Source of the DNA: Rotaria sordida
Lineage: Eukaryota; Rotifera; Eurotatoria; Philodinida; Philodinidae
Length of the DNA: 64,000 nucleotides
Assembly: GCA_905250125.1 (NCBI GenBank)
Contig: CAJNOL010000938.1
Location: 28,503-92,502, forward strand
Reading direction: 5' to 3'
Position 1 is the stretch's first letter. Each line of letters starts with the position of its first letter. The notes below the pieces were generated by a model. The model saw only the letters and a program-made list of their open reading frames with translations, was not told the DNA's origin and did no database searches. The position numbers were made by a program, and so were the translations under genes. Below are positions 12,024 through 24,699 of the stretch, piece after piece.

Positions 12024-15000
12024 ATGAATCGGTCAAATGTTAGTTTTCTTGATCTACCCAATGAAATATTATTGAAAATTTTAAATAAACTTAACAATAT
12101 CGATGTTCTCTATTCATTATTGGATGTTGATAATAAACGACTTGATATGATAGTAGAAGATAAAAGGTTTACTAACAATCTCAATGTTTGTATTAAGAAT
12201 GTCAACTGATGATATTTATTCGATTGGTGATTCTATAGTTAATCGATTCTGTATTTGAATATTGCCAAGAATTGCTCTCAATATAAAGTCTCTTATTCTT
12301 GAATCAGGATCTATGGAACGTATTCTTCTTGTTACCGATTATCCTAATCTATATCAACTTAAACTCTTCAATTTGAATAACAAAATCGCTTCACATTATT
12401 TTACAGGTAAAAAAAGGTTCTGTACTGATGTGAAGATTAATTTCGATAGATACATTCTATATCCTGCACAGTATCTAATTGCTTTTTTTTTTATTTAGTC
12501 AAATCACGAGTTCATCATATTTTTCAAAAACAAATTCGAGATCTAATTCTTGTATGCAAAACAGATAATAATATTTTATCACTGGAACAATACACAGAAA
12601 ATGTGCACAAATATATATTTAACTTCTGCGAAAATCTAAATCATTTGTCTTTTACTGGATCATGTGTGCGTTTATCATTTCGTAATTTACCTTTGACAAC
12701 CTGTTCTTGTTCAACTCTTTCCAAATAATCTATTAGTGTAAATCGTTTTGAAGATTGTCTTGCTTCACTTGATGGTCGTCTCAATCAATTGAATTCGTTT
12801 TTTGTTGAAATTTTTGATGATAACAATCAATTATCAATTGTTAACAATATGGTAAGTTAATATAGAATTATATTAATTAGTTTTTCAAATTAATAAATAT
12901 TTTGAAATACTTTTATTTTATAATAGATTATTTTCATATCAATTACTATTTATTAAATATTGATAAAATCTTTATGATCTATTTTATGAGAAAATATAGG
13001 ATATTTTCTATCTCATATTTTCACATAGAAGTTTATTTGAATAAATAAATCGAATCATTGAATGTTCATATTAATGAACAAACTGTTGATTTGTTTATGA
13101 GTATTAAATATATCCATACCAGAATTTCTAATATATCTAAAATGATTGTTTAAAGTATAATCTTAAGATATTTTAAACGATATATATAATTATCAGAAAA
13201 CTGGATAAAATATCAAACGTTTTCCATCATAGTTATGAATAGTGACTGATTTTTTTCGCTTCTATTAGTCGATTTTAGTCATTTATGTTCTTTTATAATA
13301 ATAACATAATGAATACGTTAGAAATAATAGCACACTTTCGATTTTTTTCAGTTTTCTCGTCTTTCTCAGAGTGCATACATGCGAGTAACAAGTGCGATTC
13401 TGATGATTTTTTTTAACTGTCGGTACCAGCATTTGAAACAATCATCACAACTTGTTAAAATGTTTGTTTTATCTAAATTATTTTATGGGTTATTGTGGAA
13501 CTGATCTCCATTTTCGAAGAAAATAGTGAGCATAAGTTTAACGTTGAGTGTTTTGCCACTCTTGACGTCCGTTCCTTTGCAGACATCTATGTGCGACAGG
13601 TTTTGCACTTTATCTATTATGCGTATTGGTAGAATTAGGCTAAAGTTCGTATGTGAGTTCCACGTTTTAGCCACCAATGTGCTGCGCTACTAATCTTTGT
13701 GAACTGTCTGATAATGTGTGTCATTGTTCTGATATGGTAGTAGTATATTGACTGAGTTAACTGACTTGAAATGTTATATCTATTGAGGTTGGGAATAATT
13801 AAAACAAAATTGAAGATGATAGAGAGCATAAAACTGTTTGTAAAATGGTTTAGATAAAAGCGAAATTTGAAGAAGTTTTAATGGTGGTCCTAAATGGTGA
13901 TATTAATTGTCGAAAAATAGGCTAGACCACACTTGCTGATTGAAACATGCCGTTTTATGATGAATTGAACGCAGAAATTTTTTTGGAAAAAATCTCATTT
14001 CTCTCCAGCTTTAGGAAGACGAGAAAAATGAAAAATATAAATTCTTATAAAAGTTTCTCAAGTTCGATTTAATCATCTTATTGATTATTGCAGTAGAATG
14101 TTTATATAGAAATCTAAAGCTATTAGCACAATCCTTAGCAGATTAAAATGTTAACACACGATATAGTTATGGTTGATAATCACACAAAGACTGTTCAATT
14201 CAATTGACATTTGTATATGAATAGATATGCCATCGTCTCTGATCATCTCTGAAACTCGTATGTCGTGGAATCTGTGGAAGAGGGTGTAAATATCAATCCT
14301 TATAGAGTTCAACATTCCTTTCAGATCGTATTGTCAGAATATGATTGAGTTGAACTAATATTTCAAAATAAATTCGTCTGAAATTTTTCTTGTTTTATAA
14401 TCGATAATAAAATATATTTTGAAATATTTCATTCTATTTTCTAGAATGATCTACCTAATTTAAAATATTTTTCATTAAAATATGTTTGTGTAACAGAAGA
14501 ATATGATAGTAAAATATTATCTCTTCTTCGTCGTATGTCAAATCTTGAAGAATTAACTTTGTATCTTACGATTCAAAATCGAATTAAATTTCTCGATGGT
14601 ACAGAGATTAATAATCAAATACTTATTCATATGCCACAACTTTATAAATTTATATTTTATATTAGTACTGAAATTCAACTAGATCATTTAGTTCCTTATT
14701 TATCTAGCGATGATATTCAACAAACTTTTACTAATATTGGATATGATCAAGTGGCTTCTATTCTAAGCTGTTATTCTGATAGTGTAAGATGTCATGTTTT
14801 TTCATTACCATTTCTGTTTGATAGTCTTAGGTATATTGGCAACGCATTTCCGTCTATTATTTTTATTCATGTTACAAATTTAGGGGTCCACGATGTAGTT
14901 CCATTGAAACATGAATTTTTTCTTCGAATAGCTCACTTTTTTCCATTGATTAAACAATTATATGTTATTAATTTTAAATCACAGTCACAAATATCAGACA

Positions 15001-15308
15001 ATATTAACTCGAACGATAATCAATTGCACTCAATTGTTGAATATCCTTATCTTATTTCGGTTTGTCTTGGAAGATCGCATATTGATTATTATGATCAGTT
15101 TCTTAATGATAGAAAAACACATCTACCTCGTCTAACTACATTAACTGTCAATTATGATAAATTAACAATTCTAACAAAAAACTTTACAAGAAATGAAACA
15201 CGGCGCAATTGTGCTAACGTGAAAGAATTAATCATTGAACGAACATTAGTGCATTCAAAAGATTTTTATGTTTACTTTCCTCTTGTAACTTCGTTTTCGC
15301 TCGACTAG
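12024..15308 (+). pseudogene. Bdelloid-type F-box/LRR-like protein, broken copy
   Basis: Three exons follow the layout I recall for the bdelloid F-box family: 12024-12406, 12499-12851 and 14444-15308, with GT-AG introns of 92 and 1592 nt. Exon 1 begins with an F-box (residues about 6-45, LDLPNEILLKILNKL then LYSLLDVDNKRLD), the Skp1-binding module of SCF ubiquitin ligases. Later blocks such as LPRI, SLILESGSMERILL, LDGRLNQL, LLRRMSNLEELTLYL and the YFPL tail are family landmarks of the substrate-binding leucine-rich part. The copy is damaged: a frameshift between codons for NVCIKNV and TDDIYS near 12205, a TGA at 12256-12258 inside FCI-ILPRI, and a TAA at 12726-12728 in exon 2. Exon 3 (288 codons) is intact, so decay is recent or exon 3 is still used. 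Junction phases are all preserved. Confidence 0.88.
13349..14040. mobile_element. Possible non-autonomous DNA element in the F-box intron
   Basis: A stretch inside the 1592-nt intron has imperfect inverted ends, CAGTTTTCTCGTCTTTCTC near 13350 and a complement-related GGAAGACGAGAAAAATG near 14014-14031. Its base composition is less AT-rich than the intron flanks. Only about 20-25 bp of terminal match was seen and no target duplication was confirmed. Family introns are short, so an insertion would explain the length. Two minus-strand open frames here look like chance. Confidence 0.35.
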
Positions 15309-15311
15309 TTT

Positions 15312-15317
15312 AATAAA
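15312..15317 (+). terminator. Poly(A) signal of the F-box gene
   Basis: AATAAA lies 4 nt after the stop codon of the F-box frame and is followed by further AATAAA-like words. It marks the natural 3' end of the ancestral gene. Confidence 0.55.
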
Positions 15318-15352
15318 ATAAATAATAAAAAGATTTTAACAGTAATTAGTTT

Positions 15353-15670
15353 TTCAGTCGAGTCAAATCTCCGACTTCGGAGCGAAGTCAGAGTGGAGCG
15401 ACTAAGTGGATGTCTGGAGCTGGAGTTGAACAGGAGCGAGAAAATGTCACAAATATTAAGAGCTGTGCTTTTTCCTCTTCCATTTGCATCTATTACTACG
15501 AAAATTGAGTGTTATTAATGAATACAAAAAGTGATCTGGAAAGGAGCCAAAAAAAGCAAAGTATTCTAATGAAATAATGACTTTTTATTTCTGTTCGAGC
15601 GGAGCGGCTAGAAAATGTTTCGAGCTAGAGGTGAGCTGGAACGAGGAAAGACTGAAGCTGCCCATCACTG
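15353..15670. mobile_element. hAT-type MITE with GGAGC phrase repeats
   Basis: The right end is CCCATCACTG, that is CAGTGATGGGCAGCTTCAG in complement, a classical hAT terminus; the left end near 15355 begins CAGTCGAGTC. The flanks are ATTAGTTT (15345-15352) and ATTAGTTG (15671-15678), a 7-of-8 match with a 2-nt T slip on the left, which fits the 8-bp target duplication of hAT elements. The interior is a degenerate array of GGAGC words (GGAGCGA, GGAGCTGGAG, GCGGAGCGGC). It inserted about 45 bp behind the stop of the F-box gene. Confidence 0.65.
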
Positions 15671-15678
15671 ATTAGTTG

Positions 15679-17394
15679 ATCTAGCCCTTATAATGCATTC
15701 TCAGGGAGGCCCCTGAGACAAAGTCCATTTTTGTAAAATTATAAAAATTTTGTGATTTATAGTTAGTTAGATAGATGAAAGTGTCTACTTTCGAATCCAT
15801 TATAGTCGATTGATTTTATGATGAGCTTTAAGGATATCACATAGCTTTTGCTGAACCTCCATATTTAGAAAAATAAGGTTTTTAAAAAGTTATTTTTTGT
15901 TTTTCTTAAAATTCATTTTTTTCGAGTATACTGTTTCCGCGGGCAAACTTTACTCAATATATAACCATTATTGGCTCCTACTTTTATTAATAATACTTTT
16001 TAAATAAAAGATAAACAGTTTTATGAGAATTGTTTATATGACGCGTTTTTTTTTAGTCAATCGAATCGTCTATAGAAATGTTAATGTAGTTAATTAGTGA
16101 AGTAATCAAACTAATAAAATCTAACGTTTTTTTGTTATGTATTTTGCTTAAAATAAATAGATAAATTAAAACTAATGTATGGGAACGAAATGAATTAAGT
16201 CGAGATCTATTAGAAATGCACAAGATAGAGATAGTATGAGAAAATAATCATGGCTGTTCTCCTTCTCATTCTCTAGTTTTATTTTTCACTTTCTAATTTG
16301 ACAATTTGAATGATAGTTTTTTTTTTCTATTTATTATCATTTTGTTTTCGGTTGACGTTGATCTATAAATAGTCAATCAGAATATTTTATTAAAATAAGA
16401 ATAGAGTTTAGTTTTTATGGTTGGATTATTTGTTTTTCCAAAGGATAGTTATCGTCTACTTGAAAATTTTTTTGGCGGTGGACGTCTTTAAGGAAAGAAG
16501 AAACCCGTATGAAGGAAAATAAGGGATGATGAAATCCTTTTAAAAATAATTCTATTGGAAAAATGTGTCAAATATATTTCGATAGGAATACTTTAGATCT
16601 ATTCATCAAGAATACCATGCGGCTATTCACACATTAACATGAGCAAAATCATAAGAAATTTTAGTGAGTTTTGACGTATCTATCGAACATTCGAGATTAA
16701 AGTCAAACATTCATATAGATAACAAGTCCTTATCAGATTTTTTTAAAAATATGCTTGTTGAAAAAACTACATATAGTTGGATGTTGCCCTTGTAGATTTT
16801 TGTTTCAGTTAAACCAACCGTTTCTGTTTATGTCTGAGAAGGGCATTAGAGTTTGTGTTATAGGAAAAACAAGACGATGAGAAATACCTAAAAGGTCATT
16901 GACATAAATCAAATATAAGATTTTAAAAAACATTTTTTTGTCCTCGGTTTAAATATGAAGAATATAAGAGAAACAAAAAAACAAAAAGTTCACAATTCAA
17001 TAATATACTTGGTTTGAATCTAAACGCTCTATTTGTTATCATTAGAATCAGCTTTTCTACAAATCTATTATCATGTTCAGTAAGTTAACCAACGATATTC
17101 TAAAAAGGACTATTGTAAATTATGAGATCATATCAACTTTATAAGAACAAAACAATTGACTTCATAGTTTTCGAGGACACAGTGAAAAAATATTTACAAG
17201 AATGATAATCGAAATAATCGATGGATTTACTAGAAATGAAGATTAGGAGAGAATTCGATTTCGAGATTCTATAGGTTGGATATAAAGAGATCTTTCATTC
17301 ACATTTAACATAAATATAAAAAATGATATTTTATTCTCAGAAAATCATTCGTTCACCTTTATACTCTTATATTAGTTGATCGATTTGTTAAAAT
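15679..17394. other. Intergenic, no gene seen
   Basis: About 1.7 kb without a supported gene. The first 300 bp are less AT-rich (CCCCTGAGAC, GCTGAACCTCC) and may be an old repeat, but no ends were found. Confidence 0.5.
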
Positions 17395-17545
17395 GAAGGG
17401 GGAAAGTGTAGACACCTACAGCACCTGTTCGCCACCTATACCGGATTTCACAATGAGTCCCTAGGGCACCTTAAACACCCTCGACCACTGTTCCATTATC
17501 TAAAGTACTTTGTCAACATGTTATAATAAAATACAAAGGGCATCG
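17395..17545. repeat. Single arm of the 34.4 kb hAT-like foldback family
   Basis: It starts GAAGGGGGAAAGTGTAGACACC and keeps the order of blocks seen in the complete element at 34364-34711: the CAGCACC words, the TTTCACAATGAG block, CCACTGTTCCATTATC and ACAAAGGG. It appears to be one arm without its inverted partner, so a half element or a deletion product. Confidence 0.6.
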
Positions 17546-20500
17546 TTGTGCACACCAACATTGATGGGTAAAAAATGTCGAATAAAAATGATGATGATAA
17601 TATGAGTTATGTTGATTGAAAAAATTGAATAGATTGATAAGAATAGATAATCCATAAACTAAAACGTGAATATATTTTATTTTGAGAAGTTCTCCAGAAC
17701 GTTTTCTAAGTTTTGTTTGATAAAAGGGTCAATGAATCCGTTGAATGAATGTTACTATGTTTGAATAGGACGAGAAAAAAATTGATTGAGGAATAAAAGA
17801 TAGTGTGAATATCGATGTCATTATCTAATATATTCTTCAATGAATAAATCTAATAAAAACATCTTTTATTTTGTTTGCTTTTTCTTTTTCAACTCTATAA
17901 AGTATTTTTAATGTTGATTCATAACGAGATATAAAAGGATAATAAAGATAACGTTTTTTGTCCGAAGGTTAATTATTGAAAAAATTCCTATTTATCATAA
18001 AAATATTATATTTTATTATAATCATCCGTTTTTCTACTTATTGTTTTCTATTGCTTGTGTAATCAATGAATTTGTCTGAAAAATGTCATAATTGATAGAT
18101 TATTTCTACTATGACCTTATTCTATACGTTTAGTTTTCTTTTTAGTCTTTCGTCCGTGTTTGTTGAGTTGTTTTTATCGAATTTATATTCGAGAATATTG
18201 TTTCGAATATTTTTTTTTTCTGTCTATCAGAAAAGTGAAATAAACGATGAATTCATGAAGAGGTTCTGAAAATTTTATATGAATTTCAGAGGATTTTTAT
18301 GGAAAAACAAGAGACATTAGGAAATTTCATAATTGAGATGTTCAACTATAGAAAAGATCTTTTCGCCGTAAAAACGTTAACTATGATCTCGATAAAGTAA
18401 GCGTTCTATTAAAAACAAATAGAATATAGAATGACTGAGTTATTTAGGAATAAATTGAAAAAGTGAAAGAAGTTAAACCCTTCGAGAATATATTTTCAAC
18501 AATTTTTTTTATTTCGCTTGATGAAGAAATAAGTTCAATTTTCACATTAATTCAATGATTTGTTCCTATATTCCAAAGATTTTTTTCATCTGTTGAGATG
18601 ATTGACGAATAAGTGGAAAAGGTTTTTTTTTATTTCCGTTTAACAATTTGATGGAATTCTATTGTTGAGGAAGAAAAGTTGATTATGTAGAAATAGAAGA
18701 TGGTATACTCTTTCGTTTATTTCATTCATTGACGAATCCTTGCTTTAATTAACAATCGCTCTTTAATATTTGTTAACTCGAATAAATCAAATAGGTTTTT
18801 TTCATTAGAATTTATATTCTCATCAATTCATTGATCGCTTTTTACAATTTAAGTAGATTAGATTTTTGATAAAGATCAAGTAGAAATAAACGATTTTCAT
18901 CTAAAATAATTTAGTTTTTTTTCTTCATTGATATGTTATTATTTAACTATTAGAAATAAATATTTATCGTAGATGTAACTATTGATATTTTTAAAAGAGA
19001 AAATGCAAATAGAAAGAAGATATTGATCGTAGGATAAAACCAAAACTAATGCATTGAATAAGATAAATCGAAGTTGATTCTATAGAATTAATAACTATCA
19101 TCAAAGTCAAATTAGAAATGAAACAATTTTGAGAATCTTTTAGAAAATAGATTCAATAAAAACGATTAGTTAATCAATTTCTACTTTGATTTACTCACTA
19201 GAATAATATTAAATCGCATCAAAATATAAATATAAAATAATCAATATTTGAGTAGATTATTCAATAGAATATTCTTATTAAACAGTTCCTATAAGAGCAC
19301 ATATGATTATTTTCTTTTTCAACTATTTGATTTATTTAATTATAATAAAATACGGTCAATATTTAAATAATTTATCTCAAATGCATAAAAAGAAATAAAA
19401 AACGATTAATATTTATATCTCAATTCTATGTTAATCTAGATCGATATATAACATTGTTTAATCGATCGATTTATAAATAATATAGGGATATTTTATTGAA
19501 ATAATATGGCTCACTTTCAAGTTAAAATAAAACTAATTCATATTTAGAAATTGACGTAGAATTCAATCTATATAGAATTTATTATATATTTTTATTATTT
19601 TTCCAAGTATTAGAGATTGATATAGATTCTAATCTATTAATGATATTTTTAAATCATAGGTATGAATATATTGATAAGAGAAATTGTTTAAATATAATAA
19701 TTGTTCTTCAATAAAAAAAGAAAACGTATAGAAATCGATATTATTATTGAATAGATATATTATTTGAATGTTGTTATTTAACAGTGAATATTTCAAGTTC
19801 AATTTGAATTTATATTGAACGATAATTATCTTCTAAGAATAGACTATGAGGAGACTGATATTTTACAAATTCTACATAGAATAGAATAAATAATTGGAAC
19901 ATATTTCAAATGTTTTAATATTCTCGTGTTTTTTTTAATCTCTATTTCGATTTGTTGAAATGAATTATTTTTCAATCTTCTTATATATTTGTCAATCTCG
20001 ACATATCTTTTATAAAACTTTAAAAACTCTTTGATTAACTGGTTTGTTTTTAACCTTAATTGAAAATATTGGTCGAGTATTACTTTAAATTGACCTTGAT
20101 AAAAACATTCGATAAACTATCGATAGAATTAAAATATAATCTCTATCTTATTCATTTAATGTTTTTAAACATTTTATTTGAAATTGTTTATTAATGAAAA
20201 TATATATATAATAGAGACTAACCAGTGAACAAAAAAGAAAAGATAAAGAGTGATTTTTTTCTTTTTAAATCGTTTCATATGATAATATGTCATTTGTTTT
20301 TCATTTACTTTCGTTTTATTATATTATCTGGCCTTTGTTTATTTTCTTCATTAAAATCTAATCTGATATTTCAATTGGATGTAAAAATAAAAGGAGATTT
20401 TATTCGAAATCTATTTGTTGATAACCGGAACAAAAAATGGTATACTCTCAATATCGTCAACCAGTATTATATAGAAATCTTCTATAAAATCAAGAGTAAA

Positions 20501-23500
20501 TAATGATAAAGAATTTTATTTAAAAATAATTCTAAATTATTCAGATATTTGATTGTTTTCGTTGGATAATTATTATCGTTTGGTATACCTATTGACGATT
20601 TCAATGAATCTTATATAAATGGTAGATTGTTCTCTTATACCATTATATTTAAATAGAATTCTAATAATTCATTCCTGCGTTTATTTTTCCTAATATAATA
20701 GATATGATTAAAAAAAAAAATAAACAAACAATTTATCTTTTAATTCCAACTGAGAAATAATTATTTATTCGTTTTTCAATATATATTAGTTCTATAAATA
20801 ATCTCTTATAACAAATCAAAATAAAATCTATCAATCAAAAAACTAATAATAAAAGAGTTCGTCTATGGAATCTTGAAGATATTTTCTTAGTACATTCTTT
20901 TAAATTAATCTCATTTAATATTAATCGTTGTTTTTATGAAGAAAAACATAGTAGATTTGTTTTAGAATTGATTCTCTATAGAAGACCCTAACACGACAAA
21001 AAAAATTCTATTAGAGCTCAGAGAAAAAAAGAAATTTAAAAAAAAAAAAGTAAAGTTATGCGTGGAACTGGTAAATCTCTATAGAGAAAGGCATATTCTT
21101 CTATTTTTTTCAGATTCGACTTTACGATATCTTTAAGTTTATATGTTTTGTTACATTGTTACTTTTATTTAAAATCGAAAAATCTAACTGATATAATGCA
21201 CTTGTATAGATATAATTCAATAAGATATATTTATTGGGAATATTCTTTTCGTCTCAACAAATAAATAGGTAAAAAGATAAAAACACCAAGTCGAATCGAT
21301 TAGATTCATTTTTAATCATTTACCTTTCACTTCATTTATTTATTTTCTTTCGATTTGACTATTTGAATAAAATTTTATTTCTCTCTATTATTTCCGATAC
21401 TAAAACATACAGGATAAGCCCAAACAATAGTTGAACGTGAAGATTCTGGCAGACCCTGCTTTAACAATTTTGCATTATGTTCTAATTTATGTTTTTTGAA
21501 AAGCTTTCTAACCCATTTGCGTCATTCAGTGATATATATATGTGAACATTCTCCTGTCGGGTTCTCTGAGAAAAAGAAATTCTAATGGAATTTATCAATA
21601 TAGTGATATAATTGTTATTAGATATAATAAAATATCTAGTTTAAACAAAACTTAAATAACTTGATATTTTATTTAATTGTTATTCGTTGAGATTTCTATA
21701 TAGTTTGTTTTCTTTTTCTAATAAATGTCTAACTATTAATGTTTTCCAAATGAATTTGATTGGTACTCTTAAGTTTTAATAATTTTCAAAAAAAATAAAA
21801 AATAAAAATAAAAACATTTAACGATAGTTTAATAAAAAATCAGTTCGTATTGTAGTGATAAGAATAGTAAAAGCAAAGACTGATATCGAATAGTTTTGAA
21901 AATAATTTCGTAGGTTGAGAGATCGAAATATAATATAATAAAATAAATTTCGATATTGATTTGATGGTCGTTGGAATAAATATGTATTATAACAAGACGA
22001 TAAATATATATCTATGATCAATCATCTATTATGGACATAAACACTAAAATATAAAGTAAAATTCAATTTTTCGTTATCAATTCTCATATTTAAATAATGT
22101 TAATAAAATAGAAAATAATAAAATTCAAACCAATCTCGAATTTCTATTTTATTTGATTATATTAGATATGATTATTTAATTCTTCGATTATTATTCCTAT
22201 GTAGAATAATTTTCATCAGTTCGAACGAAAAGTAAAAATCTTCAAAATTCATCAATTTTGATTATTAATTTATAATTATGTTTTATTTAATCTATATATA
22301 ATTTATGATATAAATTTCCTTTTCTTTCTCAACTAATCTATCAGATTTATTTAAACACATGACTTTGTTAAATCATGTAGAATAATATTGATCATAAATA
22401 ATGTATCGTTAACATGACGATAAAATAAACTCTTAATTAGTTTTCGTTTTGAAAAAATGATCTCCTAGAATTTGTTAATAGACTATGAGAAATAATTTGA
22501 ATGTAGCTAATTTTATTAAAATTATCTTTTATCTATATGAAATAAGGAATTTTCCATCGTATTTATATTTAAAATAAATCATTATCTAAGGAAAACGATA
22601 GATATTCTATTCTATGAAATGAATAATTTTCGACAAAAACAAAAAAAAATTCTTTTTATTCTAATCTAGACTTTCTCTTTAATGAACTTTAAAATTGTTT
22701 TGATAAAATTTTTCTTTTTCTACATAAATTCTTTCTATTAATATGTGGTTAGTTCAAATCGATATTTATATATAAATTATCAAATATTGAAATAGTTCCA
22801 ATATATCTTCTACTAATATATCTTAATAAACAATCTAATAGATTTATTTCGACATCTATATGTTAACACATCATATCAGTTTGATTTTTTATAGAATTCA
22901 ATTGAACTATATTTTAGAAAATGCTGTGAGGAAAAAAAAAAGGGAAAAGTAGATCTAAACTCTAGGAAACCTTTGAATGTTTCTTTCATTCTCTCACGTT
23001 CGTTTCAAAAAGTTTTTTTCTTATTAGTTTATTTATTATTTTTTGTTGACTTTCTCAAGAAATAATAATAATTATTTAAAACAAGATCTAATCTTTTTAG
23101 GGGTTTAATAATCTTATTCTTGAACTATTCTCTTTATATATGGATAGATCAAGTGAATAACTATTATATCTATATATAAATCATTATTTGCTCACTTATT
23201 ATTGATAGGTTCTATGAAGAGAGGATAAAAGAGAAGGATAGCTTTCAATTGTAAAATATCAACAAATTTCTTGACAATTATATTAGTTTGTGGAAAATTA
23301 TTCTCAATTGATATTTTGGTTAACTGAAGATTTCTGAACATAAAATACAATTCGATATATATTTAATATAAAAACTTGTTTTCCTATTTACAGATAATCA
23401 ATCGAAAGAGTTAACAGCTATTAAAAACAAACGGATAAAATTGTTCTTGCTCTTCAAATAAACTCTAGTTTTCTCATAAATGCCTCTCCTATTCATAATG

Positions 23501-23650
23501 GAAGATAGACATAAAAGAAAAATATATATTTCCAAGAGAGATACTATTCAACGATAATAAATTTTATAAAAAACATTCGAGAGTCTTCCTTATAGATTCG
23601 ATAATAGTTACTCTTAGAATATCAGATAAAAAGCTCACACCTTCCGCGAG
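17546..23650. other. AT-rich gene desert, 6.1 kb
   Basis: Same texture as 1-5.1 kb. The 92-codon frame at 20225-20503 (K/F/I-rich, one hydrophobic stretch) and the 67-codon minus frame at 21818-22021 have desert composition and no domain; they are not called. One GC-richer island at 21415-21530 is listed separately. Confidence 0.6.
21375..21528 (-). pseudogene. Possible orphan exon or coding remnant
   Basis: A GC-richer island in the desert reads, on the minus strand, as about 50 open codons containing FKKHKLEHNAKLLKQGLPES followed by SRSTIVWAYPV, which has a protein-like residue mix. There is no ATG, and a TGA lies just upstream (21529-21531). No splice acceptor was convincing and the protein is not recognised. 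It could be an isolated exon, a pseudogene scrap or chance. Confidence 0.2.
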
Positions 23651-23689
23651 GTAACCTGTCTTCTATTGATCCAAACACTTTCACAACCA

Positions 23690-24300
23690 GCCATTTTCCT
23701 GGCCACGCCTATAGCGACCACTCCTTCCCCGAAACCCACCGCAGGTGCAATGTCGTATATGTCCTATTCTTCTGAGTTCTTTAACAGCACCCACACAAGG
23801 TGCGATGTGATGTGCCTTGTATTGTCCTCAATCCTTTCGCAGCCAGTCCTTTGGTGGTCACTCATTTTGCGGCATCCACAGCAGCTGCGAAGTGATGTGG
23901 GTCGTATTATTTTCAGTCCCTTCGCGGCCAGTCCTCTCGCGGCACCCACACCAGCTGCAAATGTGATGTGCGTCGTATTATTTTCAGTTCTTCTGCGGCA
24001 CCCATACCAGGCGCGATGTGATGTGTGTCGTATTATCTTCAGTCCTTTCGCGGCCAGTCCTTTCGTGGCACCCACACCAGATGCGATGTGACATGTGTCG
24101 TATTGTTCTCAGACATTTCTCAGTCAATACTTTCGCGGCATCCACAGCGGGTGCAATGTGATATATGTCGTATTGTTCTCAGTCGTTTCTCGATGAGTCC
24201 TTTCGTGGCCTGTCATTTAGTGACTTGTCGTTCCGCGACTCGTTCTCTCGTAGCATTCACAGATGGGGGAGACATGTGAGTTGTTTTCTGGGATGCAGAG
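23690..24300. repeat. GC-rich degenerate minisatellite, unit about 65-70 bp
   Basis: Eight or so diverged units share the order CGTATTNTTCTCAG, TCCTTTCGCGGCCAGTCC, TTCGTGGCACCCACACCAG and TGCGATGTGATGTGTG. It starts inside otherwise AT-rich sequence. Because the unit is open in several frames, it produces long overlapping open frames on both strands, which are not genes. Confidence 0.8.
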
Positions 24301-24600
24301 CTTGGCAGATGCGTGTGAGTCGTTTTGAGTCACCCACATCTACACGAACCCGCCCCGACACCCACATCGACAGTGACAATCTTTTGGAAACCCCATTCTG
24401 TGTTTCTGTGGTTTGATCTTTGTGTTTTCGGATCTCGGTTTTTCTTGGGGAGAGTTTTTTGTTTTGGAAAAGCGAAAGTGTATTTTTCGGAAATTGATTT
24501 TGGGTTTCCGGCAATATTTCTAGTGCGGAAAAGAAATTTTTTTTTCAAGAAACTCATTTGGTGCGGAAAATCTATGGACTTTCCTAGAAAGTAATATAAG
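24301..24600. repeat. Unclassified repeat tail after the minisatellite
   Basis: Begins with CACCCACATC and CCGCCCCGACACCCACATCG words, then becomes a T/G-rich tract with repeated TTTCGGAAAT, TTTTGGAAAAGCG and GTGCGGAAAA words. The GGAAA phrase is iterated with drift. Probably the end of the same repeat unit or element; no ends were resolved. Confidence 0.4.
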
Positions 24601-24699
24601 GCATCATATCACTTATCACATCGAAAATAATATACCCTATGATTTAACTTAATTTATTTTTTGTTAAGTAATAAAAATGATGAATATCGTTGAATAATA

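Noticed and set aside
20225-20503. 92-codon frame with a hydrophobic stretch
   Set aside because: K/F/I-rich composition equals that of translated AT desert, the start is not an ATG, and there are no neighbours, domain or splice context.
23666-24594. Cluster of overlapping 70-141 codon frames on both strands
   Set aside because: They come from a GC-rich minisatellite and its tail; the open frames follow the repeat period and overlap in every frame.
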